Shown piece after piece: positions 46,078 through 46,232 of a DNA stretch of 46,232 nt; position 1 is the stretch's first letter, and each line of letters begins with the position of its first letter. Under the pieces are notes generated by a model, which did no database searches, was not told where the DNA came from, and saw nothing but the letters and a program-made list of their open reading frames with translations. The position numbers and the translations under genes were made by a program. Source of the DNA: Wuchereria bancrofti (Eukaryota; Nematoda; Chromadorea; Rhabditida; Onchocercidae); the NCBI GenBank assembly GCA_005281725.1, contig SSBO01000013.1, positions 1,884,681 to 1,930,912 of the forward strand, in the 5' to 3' direction.

Positions 46078-46232
46078 TTATAATTAAATTATCATTGAAA
46101 TGTAAAAGAATAAATTATAATTGAAATTATCATTTAGAGTGTAGAAGATCAATTATAGCTAAACTTATCATCGGAATATAAGAGATAAAAAATTCCTATT
46201 ATGATTGAAGTATAAATGAATAAATTATGGTT
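46078..46232. repeat. degenerate tandem repeat running off the window end
   Basis: Units of about 40 bases with ATAATT(G)AAATTATCATT, then GTA-AAGA-ATAAATT or variants. Four copies are visible and the array may continue beyond 46232. Confidence 0.55.

Noticed and set aside
1..46232. CRISPR arrays, bacterial operons, tRNA or rRNA genes
   Set aside because: I found no regularly spaced repeats with unique spacers, no ribosome-binding-site-led bacterial genes, and no cloverleaf or rRNA-like sequence on reading both strands. A tRNA scan was not possible here.

Overview
This window is eukaryotic nuclear DNA, very probably from a parasitic nematode of the filarial (spirurid) kind. The evidence is extreme A+T richness, multi-exon genes with nematode-style splice acceptors (TTTCAG/TTTTAG), a nematode-type protein tyrosine phosphatase, a DUF316-like trypsin-family gene, and a stretch at 1860-1881 matching 21 of 22 bases of the nematode SL1 spliced leader. 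The species cannot be fixed from the sequence alone. Exon models below were built by hand from reading frame, splice consensus and phase, and boundaries may be off by a base or two. In all four genes the phases close without a frameshift.

Layout. (1) 1-2600: repeat-rich non-coding DNA with an ACT microsatellite, a dispersed repeat pair and the SL1-like relic. (2) 2667-6201, minus: an eight-exon cytosolic tyrosine phosphatase with intact catalytic motifs. (3) 8279-18094, minus: an insulin-receptor-substrate homologue (PH domain, then PTB domain, then a long Ser-rich tail with two YxxM motifs), at least 18 coding exons; one intron holds a broken J-domain fragment. (4) 18100-37970: about 20 kb without a convincing gene, made of A/T runs, purine tracts, CA and TG tracts, hairpins, a few orphan exon-like frames and an assembly gap (20326-20346) flanked by an exact 150-base duplication. 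(5) 37973-40612, plus: a six-exon, 267-residue four-span membrane protein of unrecognised family. (6) 42990-46027, minus: the 3' part of a DUF316-like trypsin-family gene whose 5' end lies beyond the window.

The scaffold gene and the phosphatase gene lie on the same strand about 2 kb apart. Insulin receptor substrates are tyrosine-phosphorylated scaffolds and tyrosine phosphatases oppose such signalling, so the pairing is suggestive, but the sequence shows no direct functional link. The four-span gene and the protease-like gene are convergent and separated by a repeat-containing spacer.
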